From the NCBI GenBank assembly GCA_018398765.1, contig JAHBMJ010002941.1:50460-89623 (forward strand): 39,164 bases of DNA, in the 5' to 3' direction. Within the stretch, counting starts at the first letter, position 1. Each line of letters opens with the position of its first letter. This stretch comes from Chromera velia. Lineage: Eukaryota > Sar > Chromeraceae. A model generated the notes under the pieces. That model made no database searches. It saw nothing but the letters and a program-made list of their open reading frames with translations, and was not told where the DNA came from. A program made the translations under genes and the position numbers. This document shows, piece after piece, positions 1 through 24,411 of the stretch.

Positions 1-22
1 TGTGTGTGATCATGCAATGCAG

Positions 23-14797
<14,775 letters not shown>

Positions 14798-16005
14798 ACA
14801 AATAAACAAAAAAATAGCTCTATAAACATCACAACTATCATGACCATGCACTGATTGACCTTTGAATAACTAACTTAAAGTCCGTTTAATCTAATTTGAT
14901 TAAACAGTTGTTATAATACTAGTTATAATACTCACTATTAATTAGATTGATTTTGTATAATTCAATATAAACATGCATCATATGATATGGATGTCTGAGA
15001 AGTTATACGAGAGTTTTAAAGTATCAGATTAATCAATATGGTTAGTTCTAATTCAATTTAATTATTTTAGCCGTATAATCTAGGCAATAATGCACCCTGC
15101 CAGTGGAATTTCAACAACTTGAACTTAAACAATTCTTCAGTGAAAATCCTACATTGTAATCTAGGTTTTAATGTGTTTTAACTATGACTATGACGCGCTA
15201 TTGTCATTCATATCCAGAGCTAGCTGGATATTTCCAACGTTAGACAGGGAAAAGTTGTGATTTTCTAGGATGCCACACTAGTACACTGCCTTCATCAACT
15301 TTTGAACGCTTCAAATCTAAAACAATTACTAGAACAATTAATGTTGAAGTGATTCAAGTTGAAAGTTTTAAACTTAAAATTCAAGTCATGGTTGGTAGTA
15401 TAATCAATTGTATGATGCATACAACATAATGATATTCATCGGAATCCATATCTGAATTGTGAACGCACACCATATAAAGATTGTACCAGGATCTTGGCAG
15501 TTGCTGGGATGGTTACTTTGTGCACTACTGTGCACCACTGCAGCCTAGACTGCAGCACTTTTTGCACGACTTTTTTTTTTGTTGATCTAATTGTAAACCC
15601 CACTGTAAGTGTTAGTAAGTGCATCGATCTGCTCGCACTCCGCAACACATAGACTGTCTGCTTGTCTTGTGTTTGTTGTTTGGCTGTTGAGGAGGCGAGC
15701 TAGCGCGCGTGCTGTCAAATGAACTAAAGACGAAGAGGCCATAGAGATGCGGAAAGGTTTGGTTGTTCGGATTCCAAAGTTTGAGAGTTCTTTCCAAAGG
15801 GTTGGAGGGTGAATCGTTTCAAAGAAGCAACACGGGGGAGAAGGTCGAGATTCGCGAAGTTTGAGTTCTTTCTCCTGCTCCACAATCACGTACACATGCA
15901 TACTGTGACACACACATGCACGCACGCACACATGTACGCACGCACCACCAGAGACGTGCGTGTGGAAAAGGATCGACAACCCATGCACCAATTTAATCAT
16001 GCATG
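14798..16005. other. AT-rich intergenic spacer
   Basis: Convergent 3' flanks of the receptor gene (+) and the LTD gene (-). Composition drops abruptly to AT-rich at 14798-15600. I see no coding pattern. It holds a perfect hairpin at 14884-14905, a short direct repeat GTTATAATACT near 14908-14930, and a CA-rich stretch near 15905-15950. The open frame near 15436-15648 on the minus strand has no recognisable domain and I do not call it. Confidence 0.7.
14884..14905 (+). terminator. Perfect 8-bp hairpin 87 nt after the receptor stop codon
   Basis: GTTTAATC, loop TAATTT, GATTAAAC. A hairpin of the same layout (AT-rich arms, 6-nt loop) lies 57 nt after the PPIL2 stop at 24075-24098. A role in 3'-end formation or mRNA stability is only a suggestion from position. 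Confidence 0.35.
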
Positions 16006-17335
16006 TCAGGCAGGAGCGCTGCAACTCCCAGACCCCAGGTCACCGAAGGAGTTCAGAGGGAACTCATCCCATTCGACTGAGGGATCAGAGGCATCCGACG
16101 CATTTGTGTCGCCAGCGCAGATGCTGGACTTCCGACGCAACGTTTGGTTCGCAGTGCTGACCCCACCTCAGGACCATCCAGTCCCTGGATCAACCCCTGT
16201 CTGGCCAAATGAGTCGACAAGAGATTGGCACACACCGGGACCCCCCCCTCCCTTGCAGATTTGGATCGCGTCATCTCCAGTCCAGAAGCTGTCTGAAGGT
16301 GTCAGGTCTGCTGCAGAAAGAATGGCTGCATCTGCGTTGTCATCCGCAACAACGTATGTGCCCCCAGGCAAAATTGACCCGTTGAGCGCAATCGTAGTGG
16401 ATGCAGACACCCCCCCATTACTATAAATCAAGATTTGATAGCCCCCTGCGCTCAAATCGATTGAAGAGCCGGTGGGGTTAAACAATTCCAGGGCTTTGTT
16501 GCTTAAACTCCCCTCAACGTATTCGGAAATGAACACATCCGTTCCTTCAGTAGGGAGCGTACAGCAAGTTTGGGGTTCCACGAATACGCAGCCTGACGCT
16601 GCATCACAGACTTCGCCTTCCTCACAGTTGGTGTCCTCCGGTGTGAACTGGCAGCCGTTGGTCAGATCACAGGTGTCGACGGTGCAGTCCACTTGTCGTC
16701 GCAGTTGGTGTCCTGCGGTGTGAACTGGCAGCCATTGGTCAGATCACAGGTGTCGACGGTACAGTCCACTTGGTCGTCGCAGTTGGTGTCCTGCGCTGTG
16801 AACTGGCAGCCGTTGGTCAGATCACAGGTGTCGACGGTGCAGTCCACTTGTCGTCGCAGTTGGTGTCCTGCGCTGTGAACTGGCAGCCGTTGGTCAGATC
16901 ACAGGTGTCGACGGTGCAGTCCACTTGGTCGTCGCATTTGGCGTCGTTTGGTGTCAACGCGCACTCTCCATCTTCACAGGTATCGTCAGTACAGTCACCT
17001 TCGTCGCTACAGTCTTCACCTCTTTTGCAAGTTGCACGAGATTTATCACCATCTTTCTGTGGGCCCTTTTTGAAGAGTTCGAAACTTGCCATTTTTGCAA
17101 AGAGGAGGTCACTGTCAATTTCTGGCAACTTTCCTTCCGGAAAATGGAAGCTTCCAATTTCTTCTGGCCTGAAGAGGTCAGTGAAATTGAGCTTGCTCTT
17201 CACATCGAGCTCCGAAAAGTCGAATGCATCCTTGACAGGAAGCGGAAAACCACACGCCACAGCAGGCAAACCGCCCTCAGGAGGACTCCAGAGAAAAAGT
17301 ACGAAGGTCAGGCAAAAAAGCAACACTCTGGTCAT
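16006..17335 (-). pseudogene. Secreted Cys-repeat plus lamin-tail-domain (LTD) protein, interrupted by two frameshifts and a TGA
   Basis: Translation from ATG at 17335-17333 gives a signal peptide (MTRVLLFCLTFVLFLW), a linker, then Cys-rich repeats CDDQVDCTVDTCDLTNGCQF. Four copies of a 26-residue (78-nt) unit follow, then EEGEVCDAASGCVF and an LTD domain beginning GTDVFISEYVEGSLSNKALE. The LTD reaches DPGTGWS, meets TGA at 16170-16168, and continues in the same frame as GGVSTANQTLRRKSSICAGD through to SCSAPA and stop 16008-16006. That continuation matches the usual LTD ending (STxxxTLRRK ... W ... GxLGSH-like). Frame changes sit at about 16850 and 16694, where GACGACCAAG reads GACGACAAG. LTD domains of this kind occur in bacterial and protist secreted proteins; the gene has no introns, unlike its neighbours. 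It may be a recent pseudogene or carry assembly errors. Confidence 0.8.
16689..17000 (-). repeat. Four tandem 78/77-nt units encoding CDDxVDCTVDTC repeats
   Basis: The boundary string CCACTT (plus strand) recurs at 16689, 16766, 16844 and 16921, so spacings are 77, 78 and 77 nt. The two 77-nt steps each lack the same single base. Units are almost identical otherwise, differing mainly at AQ/PQ/PE. The alternating 77/78 pattern is what a duplicated two-unit block would give. Confidence 0.9.
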
Positions 17336-17921
17336 GGTTGTAGCGCCTTTTTATTTTGTGCTGCAGGCACCGGGCCACCGGCACAACTTCGCATCGAATG
17401 GAAGATGACGTTCTTCTTGTTGTACGCATGTATTCATTCAAAAGCTATGGAAATGACGAACACCATTCAGCTGCTTTTTTGCCTTTTGTGTCTAGACTTC
17501 ATCTGACTCCGTTGCATGTAGCTGCGGCCGTGGGACCGGCCGCGCGCGGGTCGGCGGGCCGCGCGGGGTCGCTCATGCATGCATGGTCGTTCCGATCGCT
17601 CGCTTCGCTCGCACATCGCTTAGATGATCGCTAAACTTGTATGAACTGTATCTACTGCGGCTAGTACTGCCTTCGGCAGTGAATCGGCACCGAGTGACAC
17701 AGTCTAAAAGTGTTCATACGGCGTCTTTTCAAACACATGAAACGTTTGCGGGAGTCTGGCTGTTTGATCTTGGCTCTTTTTGGAATGAATTGTGGAGCCT
17801 TACATTCATAGTGCGTCGACTGATTTGGCCGTCTCGTTCTGTGGACATTCTACGATCTGATATTGAGAACAATAGAGTGAGAGAGGGCCAAGTGGGGCAA
17901 AGGGCAAGTTGCTGAGTGAAG
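17336..17921. promoter_or_regulatory. Divergent intergenic region between the LTD gene and PPIL2, with a GC-rich hairpin cluster
   Basis: The 586 bp between two divergent start codons must hold both promoters. No clear TATA box is visible. A GC-rich patch holds a perfect stem GCGGCCG/CGGCCGC with a 6-nt loop (17524-17543) and a repeated CCGCGCG. It is followed by ATGCATGCATG and by ACTGCC-TTC-GGCAGT, a 6-bp stem near 17665-17679. These could be regulatory or a small noncoding RNA; I cannot decide. Confidence 0.4.
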
Positions 17922-20900
17922 ATGGGGAAGAAACAGCATAGCAAGGACAAAATGTACATCATCCCATCCGAGTTCGCTCGGGATTGGGGAGGGTACAAGG
18001 ACAAAAAGAAGGGTCTCCCGTTCCAGAAACTGCCCTTCTTCTGTTGTGGAATTTCCTTGACCCCCTTCGAGGTGGGTGGTCGGTTGTGTGCGAGGATGAC
18101 TTGCCTTAACTCTCCGCTTTGTCTTGGCTTATCTTGGCTTTCTACATCCTGAATTGGACGTTGGATTTGAATTTTGTCGTCCTGTCTTCTCTTTGCCACT
18201 CTTTTCGCCTTTTCTCCTCTTTCGCCCGATTCTCGTCTTTTGCCTGCCCCAATTCCTTTCCTTGTGGATCCTGTGCGTGTTCTGACGTGCACGCGATGTG
18301 TCCACAAGTCGGGATGGATGAAAAGGAAAAGACGTTCATCTGCCCGTCTGCCTGCAGGACCCTGTATGTTCGAAGGACGGTATCGTTTTTGATGCCAAGG
18401 CCATTGTCCCCTTCTTGAAAAAGTACAAAGTCTCCCCGGTCTCCGGGGAGCCGATGACTTTGAAGGACTTGGTGCCCCTAAAATTCCACAAAAACGCAGA
18501 GACAGGAAAGTTCCACTGCCCAATCACTGAAAAAGAGTTCTCCGACCACACGCACATCGTCGCCAACCGCGTGGGAGGAAACGTATACGCCTTTGAGGCG
18601 ATAGACCAGTTGAATAGAAAGACGCGGAACTGGAAAGACCTTATCACCGGGGAAGCCTTCTCTCCTTCAGATCTGATTCCAATACAAAATCCGCAAGATG
18701 TCAAGAGAAGAGAACTGGACTCCTTTTTTCACATACAGAAAGGTAACTGAAGGGACGGTAAGCCAAAAAAGGTCCACCTGAAGGAAGGAGTGCATCGAGG
18801 GACTCTGCATGACAGGAGAGAGAGGAAGAAGAAAGGGGCAGGCAGGCAGCCGTTCTGTTCACCGCTTGTCTCGACTCGACTCTGTCTCTGTCTCTCTCTG
18901 TTTTTTATCCCTCCCTCGTTGAAAGGCACCAAGTTGATTGAACGAAAAAGTGCTATCTCTCTCCACCTCCTTTTCTTTTCTTGTCATTCTCCTCCCCTGT
19001 GTTGTCTCCATCTCTCCCTACCCCCCCCACTCCCTGAGAGAGTGTGAGTGTTCATTCCAACCATTATCACACAATCCTCCCTTCCCTTCCGTTAATTCGC
19101 TCAGGCCTGGAGATTCCAGACCCCCTGCCCCCCCAGCAGAAGGAGCAGAGCACATCGAAGGCAGCGACGGGGGCAGAAGCACAGAACCCAGCAGCAGGCG
19201 ACTCCAGCTCTTCCTCTTCCTCTTCTTCTGCGGCAGCGGCAAGTAGTAATACTGCTGCCTCTTCCTCTTCCTCTTCCTCAGGGGGGTTGGGAACGACAGG
19301 GGGGGACGCAACCGCTACCGCTGCTGGAGGGGTGGGAGGGGCAGCCCAGCCCGGCATCAAGCGAGATGCCTTCATGGAGCGTGTGTATGAGGAGAAGAAC
19401 CGACTGAAGGAGGAGGAAAGAAAAAGGAAAGCAGAAGAGGGGACAAATGGAGAAGAGGGGAATGGGAGGACAAAAGACGGAAAGGAGCCGGAGGGAAAAG
19501 AACCGAAGAAACGCCACAAAACAGAAACCACCGCCAGGTAGGTGGGTCGAGTCATTTTGTTTGTTTGTTCGCTGACTCTGCCTGTGCATTTACGCCTCGA
19601 TCTGGCTGTCTGCTGTTGTACATTTCTCTGGCTTTCTTCATTGGTATTGTTCATTCATCGGTCTCTGTCTCTGAGAGTCTTTGCCACAAGGTTGAATCTT
19701 CATGAAAGGGAAAGAAAGAAGTTCTTACTTTTCCCTCCCAGCAGTCTAGTCTGTCTTCAGTTTTTGACAGCCAGTTGCCAGTTGGCAAGTAATTCCTTGA
19801 CAGACCTTGAACTGCCCTTGGCCGATGCAGCATCCATCCGCTCCCTCTCTTCCCGTCTCCTTCCTTCTATCTCTGTTCCCCCCACGTTCTTTCTGCGTCC
19901 TTCTCGCCCCCCTTGCTTTCTTGTAGCTCTTGCAAGTTCCCGTGCTTTCCATACATTTGCCCATGTCTCCCTGTTTTCCTTTTTCTGTCTTCTCTCATCT
20001 GTCCAGAGAGGGAGTCTCACCTTTTTACACAGCGCTTTTGCTTCACGCGGCCTGTCCTCCTTTTGTGCACCCCGGCAGCTTGAATGACGAATGACCTCCG
20101 CTGGCTTGGGCTGTTGTGAGCCCCCGTGTCCCATTTCCATCCCTCCCTCCCCTTTTTGAATATCAATATGGTCGAGTTGATTTGCTTAATTGCAGTCAAG
20201 CCGCGTCCCTCACTTCCACTGTCGTCCCTCGGAGCCTGACGACTGAGTATCGTCATCTGACTGATCTGGAGGAGCGGCAGGCGCTGTATGAGAGGGTGAA
20301 GAAGAAGAAGAAGAAGGGGTACGTGAGGCTTCGGACCTCGTTGGGTCTCCTGAACCTGGAGCTGCACGCTGATTTGGCACCGATGGCCTGCCACAACTTC
20401 ATTCTGCACTGCAAGAGCGGGTACTACAACGGGACGATCTTCCACAGGTGCATGTTTTTTTTTTTTTCTTTCATACAGAGTTCTTTTTTTTTTTACAATG
20501 TATAAAAAGAATTCTGTATGAAAGCAAATGCGGGTACTACAACGGGACGATCTTCCAAAGGTGCATCGGGAGGGGGGGTCGAACTGATGGCGCATCATTC
20601 ATTATTGTGGTTGGGTATCTGCAGGGAGGCAGAATGCATGAGAGGTAGAGGAGAGCAGCGGTTTGGAAACAGCCGGGGTTTGGAGAGAGGCGAGAAAGAG
20701 CAAGAGGAGAACGGAAGACAGAGCGGAAAGCGTTTGGCCGGAGAAAGGACTGCAGGAAGGAGGGTGGAAGGGGGGAAGAAGAGGCAGCAAAGAGCGAGGA
20801 ATGCAAGAAAGAAAGGAAGAACAGGAGCTGCAGGTATGTTTGGTCAATTCGATTTCAGTTGTGCGGGGGGAGAGGAGGAGAGGAACATGCATGGGTACCG

Positions 20901-21702
20901 TCTGTATGAGATGAGAAGGACTTCAACCGTAGCAAGAGAGAGCTTCATGATCAGCTGCGGGCGCGCGTGTAAATTTTGATGATGATCTTCATATGGTTAT
21001 GAAATGGATGCATGTTTGTGATTCCCTCTTATCTTCATCCGTGCTTCAGATGATTCGCTTCTGTTCTCTTTTCTATTCAATTGATCATCTGCAGGTGCAT
21101 CAAGAACTTCATGATTCAAGGAGGCGACCCTAGTGGGACGGGAAGAGGGGGGGTATCGGCATTCGAGGGCGGGAAACCTTTTGCAGATGAATTCCATCAA
21201 AAGATTAAACATGAGGTCCGTCCTCATTTCATATATCTCTCATATATCATAGAAATGAGCTTTTGCAGATGAATTCCATCAAAAGATTAAACATGAGGTC
21301 CGTCCGAGGGCTCGGGTGGTTCGTTTCTCTTGCGGTTGGGTGTGTGCGAGCGCGCTGTGTGTATGTGGGTCGCTTTCATGTCCTCTCCTCTTTCTTTTCC
21401 ATCATCCGTCTTTTGTGTTTTCATCGGTACTTCTCTCTCTCATGCCAGATGAATGCGTGAATGCATCGGCAGGTTCGATCGACGTGGCCTGCCCTCCCTC
21501 TTGTTTCATCTTTCTTTCATGGGGGGTTGCTGGTAAAAAAAGAAAACTATCTGAGCTTCCATGTGGGTGCTCTCTCCCCCCTTCTCTCTCCTCCCCCCCN
21601 NNNNNNNNNNNNNNNNNNNNNNNNNNNNNNNNNNNNNNNNNNNNNNNNNNNNNNNNNNNNNNNNNNNNNNNNNNNNNNNNNNNNNNNNNNCCCCCCCCCC
21701 CT

Positions 21703-21745
<43 letters not shown>

Positions 21746-22470
21746 CTGTGTGTGTGTCCTTCTTTTTCTCCCTTTTGTTCTTTCTCTTCTTTCTTTCCCT
21801 TTACCTTCAGGGAGGGGGAATTCTATCAATGGCAAATGCCGGCAGAGGAACGAACAGGTCCCAATTCTTTATCACCTTCAAGTCTGCAAAGCACTTGGAC
21901 AACAAACACACTCTGTTTGGAAGATGTCAGTGAGTGAGTGAGGGAGTGAGGGAGTCAGTCAGAAGGTATCTTCTCAGGCAGGCTGGCGCTTACGTGTCGG
22001 CCCGGAACTTCAGAACTTCAACCACACAGAAGGAATCCAGTGGGCATGCAGGCATTCAATGTGCTCTCCATTCCTGAATCCGTAATACCCGCAGTTTTCC
22101 GTCATGTGCTCGCTCAGTGGACCTCTCTTTCCTGGTTCATTTAATATGAGGAAAACGAAAGAAAAGAAGAGGGTAGAAAACGGAAATAGAAAAGAGACGG
22201 CGGCCGACGAACGGAACGCAACAAAGAAATATTTGCTCGTGCAGCACCAGAATCTGTCACTGATCTTTCTTTACCTCCTAACATTACCTTCCTAACATGC
22301 GCCCATCCGCAATTTTTCCTCTGTCTTTTCTTGCAGTGGTGGGCGGTATGGAGGTCTTGAAGGAAATGGAACAACTCGAGACAGATGCGAAGGATCGTCC
22401 GAAGGTCAGGAAGAGAAAAAAGACCTCTCTCTCTTTCTCCCTCCCTCTCTCCCTCCCGCCCCGCCCCCTC

Positions 22471-22503
<33 letters not shown>

Positions 22504-22887
22504 GCACACAGTCAGCGAATGAATCAATCAAACTATGTGGGTTCGAATCAAGTACGTTCTTGCGCCACCAGACCCGGGCAGCTCAATGGGAGATCGTTTC
22601 TCCTGGCTCAGAGAGAATGAGTGAACGTCTTTCCACTTGTCTAATTAGAACATCCAGACAGAAGACGGGCATCTCCTCGCATGCTTGTTTGCGTGTCTTT
22701 CTTTCTTTTTTTTGTTTTGTTTTCTTTGTTTCTGTCTCTTTTCCTCTCTTTTTTTCTCTGTTTCTTTCCGCATGCATGTATGTTTGGATGAAACAAAGAA
22801 AGAGAGACAGGGACAGTCTCCTCTCTGTCAGTTGGCCTGCCTGAAAGGAAAAAAGATTTTACAAAGAAAGAAAAGATGCATACAGTT

Positions 22888-22922
<35 letters not shown>

Positions 22923-24017
22923 GTCTGTAGAACATGTAGTCTGCCTGTCAGTCCGGCTTGGCCCGCTTGCTCGAATTTTTTCCTCTCTCTCTCGCGCGCG
23001 CGCGCTCTCTGCGTGTGTGTGTGTGTCTGTGTGTGTGTGTGTGTGTGTGTATGGTGAGACCTTTGAGAGCAGTCGCCACCCTCAATCCTGTCTGCGGACG
23101 TTTTCGCGGACCCGTTCGAGGAAGCGGCGGAGGAGGCGAAGAGGGAGGAGGAGAAGGAGGCGGCCGAGAAAGAAAAAGAAAAAGGAAGAAATGAAGCAGC
23201 AGGGCAGGCTGCTGCGTGGTTCTCGAATCGGAGCGCGGCTCTTGATCCGATGCGGGCACACCCAAACAGGTCAGTCAGTCCGTCCGTCAGCTATTTGGGT
23301 TCTCGTCGCTCGTCTGTTTCGAATTGAAAAAGATGGACGGATTGTCGACGGCATGGAAGAGACTCTCCCTCTCTCTTTTCCCCTCTCTCTGTGTCTTTTG
23401 ATTTCTTTGCTCGACCCTTGAGGGAGAGGGAGAAACGAAAAGGGAGAAATGGTTGCGGCGTCCGAGCGCTGTGCTCCGGCCACTACCAATTCGTGTGCGC
23501 ATTTTCGTTAAATTTCCCCTGAATCGTCTTTCCATCTACGAACAAGCGAAAGGAACCAGACAACCACCGTTCGATCACTCCACCAATCGGCCAACAAGCA
23601 ATCAACCAGTGTGTCGATCATGTGTGTGCGCTCATGCAGGGCATCAGGATCAGTCGGCACAAACAATTTATTTATTTATATTTATTCGTGCGATGTGTGC
23701 GCTCATGCAGGGCATCAGGATCAGTCGGAAGATACTTTGAGGGCTCTCAAAATGCGGAACAGGGACATGGTGCTGCTGCTGTTGACGCAGCGACTGCACT
23801 GGAGGCGGCACGACGGGCGAAGGCTGCGAAGCCCTTCGCTCCCTCTTCTTCGACCGTGCCCCCCCTGCTCTCCGCGAGTGAGCTTGAATACGCGCAGGCA
23901 GCCGCGACTGCATCTGCAGCATCGAGAACAGTTCCCCTCCCTTCCCAGTCGAGACCGACGGCTGCACTGCAGCAAGGAGCAGCCAAAAAGCGGCAAATGG
24001 CTTTTCATGGGTGGTAG
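17922..24017 (+). CDS. PPIL2: PPIL2-type U-box and cyclophilin (peptidyl-prolyl isomerase-like 2) protein, 9 exons
   Basis: Exons: 17922-18071, 18358-18742, 19105-19537, 20196-20447, 21095-21215, 21811-21925, 22337-22404, 23073-23269, 23711-24017 (2,028 nt, 675 aa, TAG stop). Phase is consistent throughout. The N-terminus [18 protein letters not shown] with [29 protein letters not shown] is the PPIL2-type U-box. A second half-module follows ([20 protein letters not shown]). Exon 3 is a Ser/Ala linker plus a charged coil. The cyclophilin domain runs [17 protein letters not shown] ... [18 protein letters not shown] ... SQFFITF ... [11 protein letters not shown]. Catalytic Arg, Phe, Gln and His of cyclophilin A are kept, while the Trp121 position is His, consistent with the weak or altered ligand pocket of this subfamily. 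Known family: nuclear, spliceosome-associated, U-box E3 activity. The C-terminus ([11 protein letters not shown], then Ala-rich) is longer than in animal homologues. Confidence 0.92.
20417..20566 (+). repeat. Duplicated donor junction around an inverted-repeat spacer in PPIL2 (site 2)
   Basis: A 37-nt block covering the end of exon 20196-20447 and the first six intron bases (GTGCAT) is at 20417-20453 and again at 20530-20566 with one mismatch. The 76-nt spacer is a foldback: CTTTCATACAGAGTTC at 20468-20483 pairs with GAATTCTGTATGAAAG near 20510-20525. The right arm read on the minus strand (20531-20512) is exactly GCATTTGCTTTCATACAGAA, the arm found twice in the receptor gene at site 1. The second copy is intronic and carries an unused GTGCAT donor. 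Confidence 0.92.
21178..21305 (+). repeat. Duplicated donor junction of PPIL2 exon 5 with 36-nt hairpin spacer (site 3)
   Basis: 46 nt (38 nt of exon end plus 8 nt of intron GTCCGTCC) at 21178-21223 is repeated without mismatch at 21260-21305. The spacer 21224-21259 starts TCATTTC and ends GAAATGA(G), with ATATAT-CTCTC-ATATAT between, so it can fold on itself. Reading through the first donor meets a stop in the second copy, so the first copy must be the one spliced; it joins CATGAG to GGAGGG in phase 0 giving [14 protein letters not shown]. Confidence 0.92.
21600..21690. other. Assembly gap (91 N)
   Basis: A run of N between poly-C stretches inside the PPIL2 intron 21216-21810. Single N positions also occur at 2665 and 33206, both within microsatellites. 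All mark hard-to-assemble simple sequence. Confidence 0.99.
22420..23050 (+). repeat. CT, CA and GT microsatellites of PPIL2 intron 7
   Basis: Intron 22405-23072 contains CT then CA runs (22424-22510), a CT/CTGT run (22888-22928) and a GT run (23010-23050) just before the acceptor GAGCAG at 23067-23072. No coding pattern is seen between them. Confidence 0.85.
23623..23728 (+). repeat. Duplicated acceptor junction of the last PPIL2 exon (site 4)
   Basis: 35 nt (17 nt of intron end with TCATGCAG plus the first 18 nt of exon) at 23623-23657 is repeated exactly at 23694-23728, separated by a 36-nt AT-rich spacer 23658-23693 (TTATTTATTTATATTTATT core). Using the first acceptor shifts the frame downstream; using the second (exon start 23711) gives [15 protein letters not shown] and an open frame to the TAG at 24015-24017. 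Confidence 0.92.
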
Positions 24018-24411
24018 CTGACAGAAAGCTACAGAAAAAAGATCAGTTCTATATAGAGCTATATTAAATGCATGATGATTTAAGTCAAATTAAATCATTA
24101 TGATGATGGAGGGTTAAATCCTAGATTTAGTAACACCAAATCCCAAGCCACTAGCAAGGCTTTGAGGACAACCCAGAGCACACATTCATGGGGGAGGGGG
24201 GTGAGGAAGCCTGCATGCCAATCGGATCAATTCGCCTCAACTTGCCTTATCGACAGAATGGACTTTCTTGAGACAGTCGGCTATAGCTTTGGAACCGCTT
24301 CTAGGCAGGATTGTGCACTACAGCAACACTATATCCTTCATTTTCTTCTCATTATCAGAAGTGCCCCTCCCGGTTGCACCTGCAACGCGTTGTGCGATCT
24401 GTATTCTTATG
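24018..24411. other. PPIL2 3' flank
   Basis: AT-rich start with one perfect and one imperfect hairpin, then mixed sequence that may include the 3' untranslated end of the LINE on the opposite strand. No gene seen. Confidence 0.5.
24075..24098 (+). terminator. Perfect 9-bp hairpin after the PPIL2 stop
   Basis: ATGATTTAA, loop GTCAAA, TTAAATCAT, 57 nt after the stop codon. A second, less perfect stem (GTTAAATC ... GATTTAGTAAC) follows at about 24112-24133. Compare the hairpin at 14884-14905 after the receptor stop. Confidence 0.35.

Noticed and set aside
15436-15648. 70-codon minus-strand frame in the AT-rich spacer
   Set aside because: No recognisable domain, no convincing splice sites, and composition typical of non-coding flank.
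22535-22560. GGGTTCGAATC resembling a tRNA B box
   Set aside because: No matching A box, acceptor stem or anticodon arm at the right distance.
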